NCBI GenBank assembly: GCA_012512335.1
Contig: JAAZEK010000428.1
Span: 1 to 13,694, forward strand
Source: Clostridiales bacterium
Lineage (GTDB): Bacteria; Bacillota; Clostridia; Caldicoprobacterales; DTU083
Direction: 5' to 3'
DNA length: 13,694 nt
The notes beneath the pieces are model-generated. The model was not told where the DNA came from and did no database searches. It saw nothing but the letters and a program-made list of their open reading frames with translations. The position numbers and the translations under genes were made by a program. Shown piece by piece: positions 13,554-13,694 of this stretch. The stretch's first letter is position 1; every line of letters starts with the position of its first letter.

Positions 13554-13669
13554 CTATACTTAAAGCAATTTGTAATTTTTAAGAGAGATATGACTAAAAT
13601 GTTGTTACAGCATATATGTATTGGGTTATATAATATTGAACTGCATACTTTTAACTGAGGGGTGAGCGA

Positions 13670-13694
13670 ATGGATGCGCAAACACAGATAAAAC
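13670..13694 (+). CDS. Start of a further gene, cut by the window edge
   Basis: GAGGGGTGAG (13656-13665) precedes an ATG at 13670, and the frame is open for the remaining eight codons (MDAQTQIK). The ribosome binding site is strong, and a TATAAT at 13629-13634 could be its -10 box, though no good -35 box stands at the right distance (TTGTTA at 13602-13607 is 21 bases away). The hom terminator separates it from the preceding unit, so it is probably transcribed on its own. Too little is visible to name it. Confidence 0.65.

Noticed and set aside
1..13694. tRNA, rRNA, CRISPR arrays, transposases, prophage genes
   Set aside because: Read for on both strands by eye; no cloverleaf, regular spaced repeats or mobile-element coding sequences were seen.

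Overview
The window looks like a piece of a low-GC Gram-positive chromosome, most likely from the anaerobic Clostridia. The evidence is AT-rich sequence with strong GGAGG-type ribosome binding sites, a Bacillus/Clostridium-type MurG, a clostridial-style homoserine dehydrogenase with an ACT domain, and an alkaline-phosphatase-superfamily mutase-like protein of the kind often found near hom. I cannot name the species. Nothing indicates a phage, an IS element or a CRISPR array. Most genes are ordinary metabolism and translation genes; the interest lies between them.

Layout. Plus strand, 1-3421: the 3' part of ilvE (branched-chain aminotransferase, cut by the window edge), a cytosolic GH2 glycosidase, and tpx (thiol peroxidase), whose start codon sits directly behind a terminator-like hairpin. 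A scar region follows (3422-4238), with nested inverted repeats, a truncated ParE/RelE toxin behind an intact Phd/YefM antitoxin, and a start-less reading-frame remnant. Minus strand, 9940 to 4239: apgM-like gene, argS, murG and a serpin lipoprotein. Between murG and the serpin lies a dense cluster of DnaA boxes. Plus strand, 10323 to the end: gltX, a 26-codon relic of the C-terminus of exodeoxyribonuclease III, a YkgJ-type cysteine-cluster protein, hom, a terminator, and the first codons of a further gene.

How the genes relate. ilvE, hom and possibly the apgM-like protein belong to amino-acid synthesis. The apgM-like protein resembles the subfamily proposed to act as a homoserine kinase, which would place it directly after Hom on the route to threonine. 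argS and gltX charge tRNA, and murG makes lipid II. The apgM and gltX genes are divergent, with back-to-back sigma-A-type promoters, and both have leaders of more than 100 nt with self-complementary segments.

Most worth checking: the DnaA-box cluster at 5635-5768 (seven boxes including two head-to-tail pairs, far from any dnaA gene in view), the two candidate transcription switches before tpx and gltX, the orphan antitoxin with its broken toxin, and the exonuclease III relic fused to the gltX stop codon. I did not find a clear new multi-gene system.
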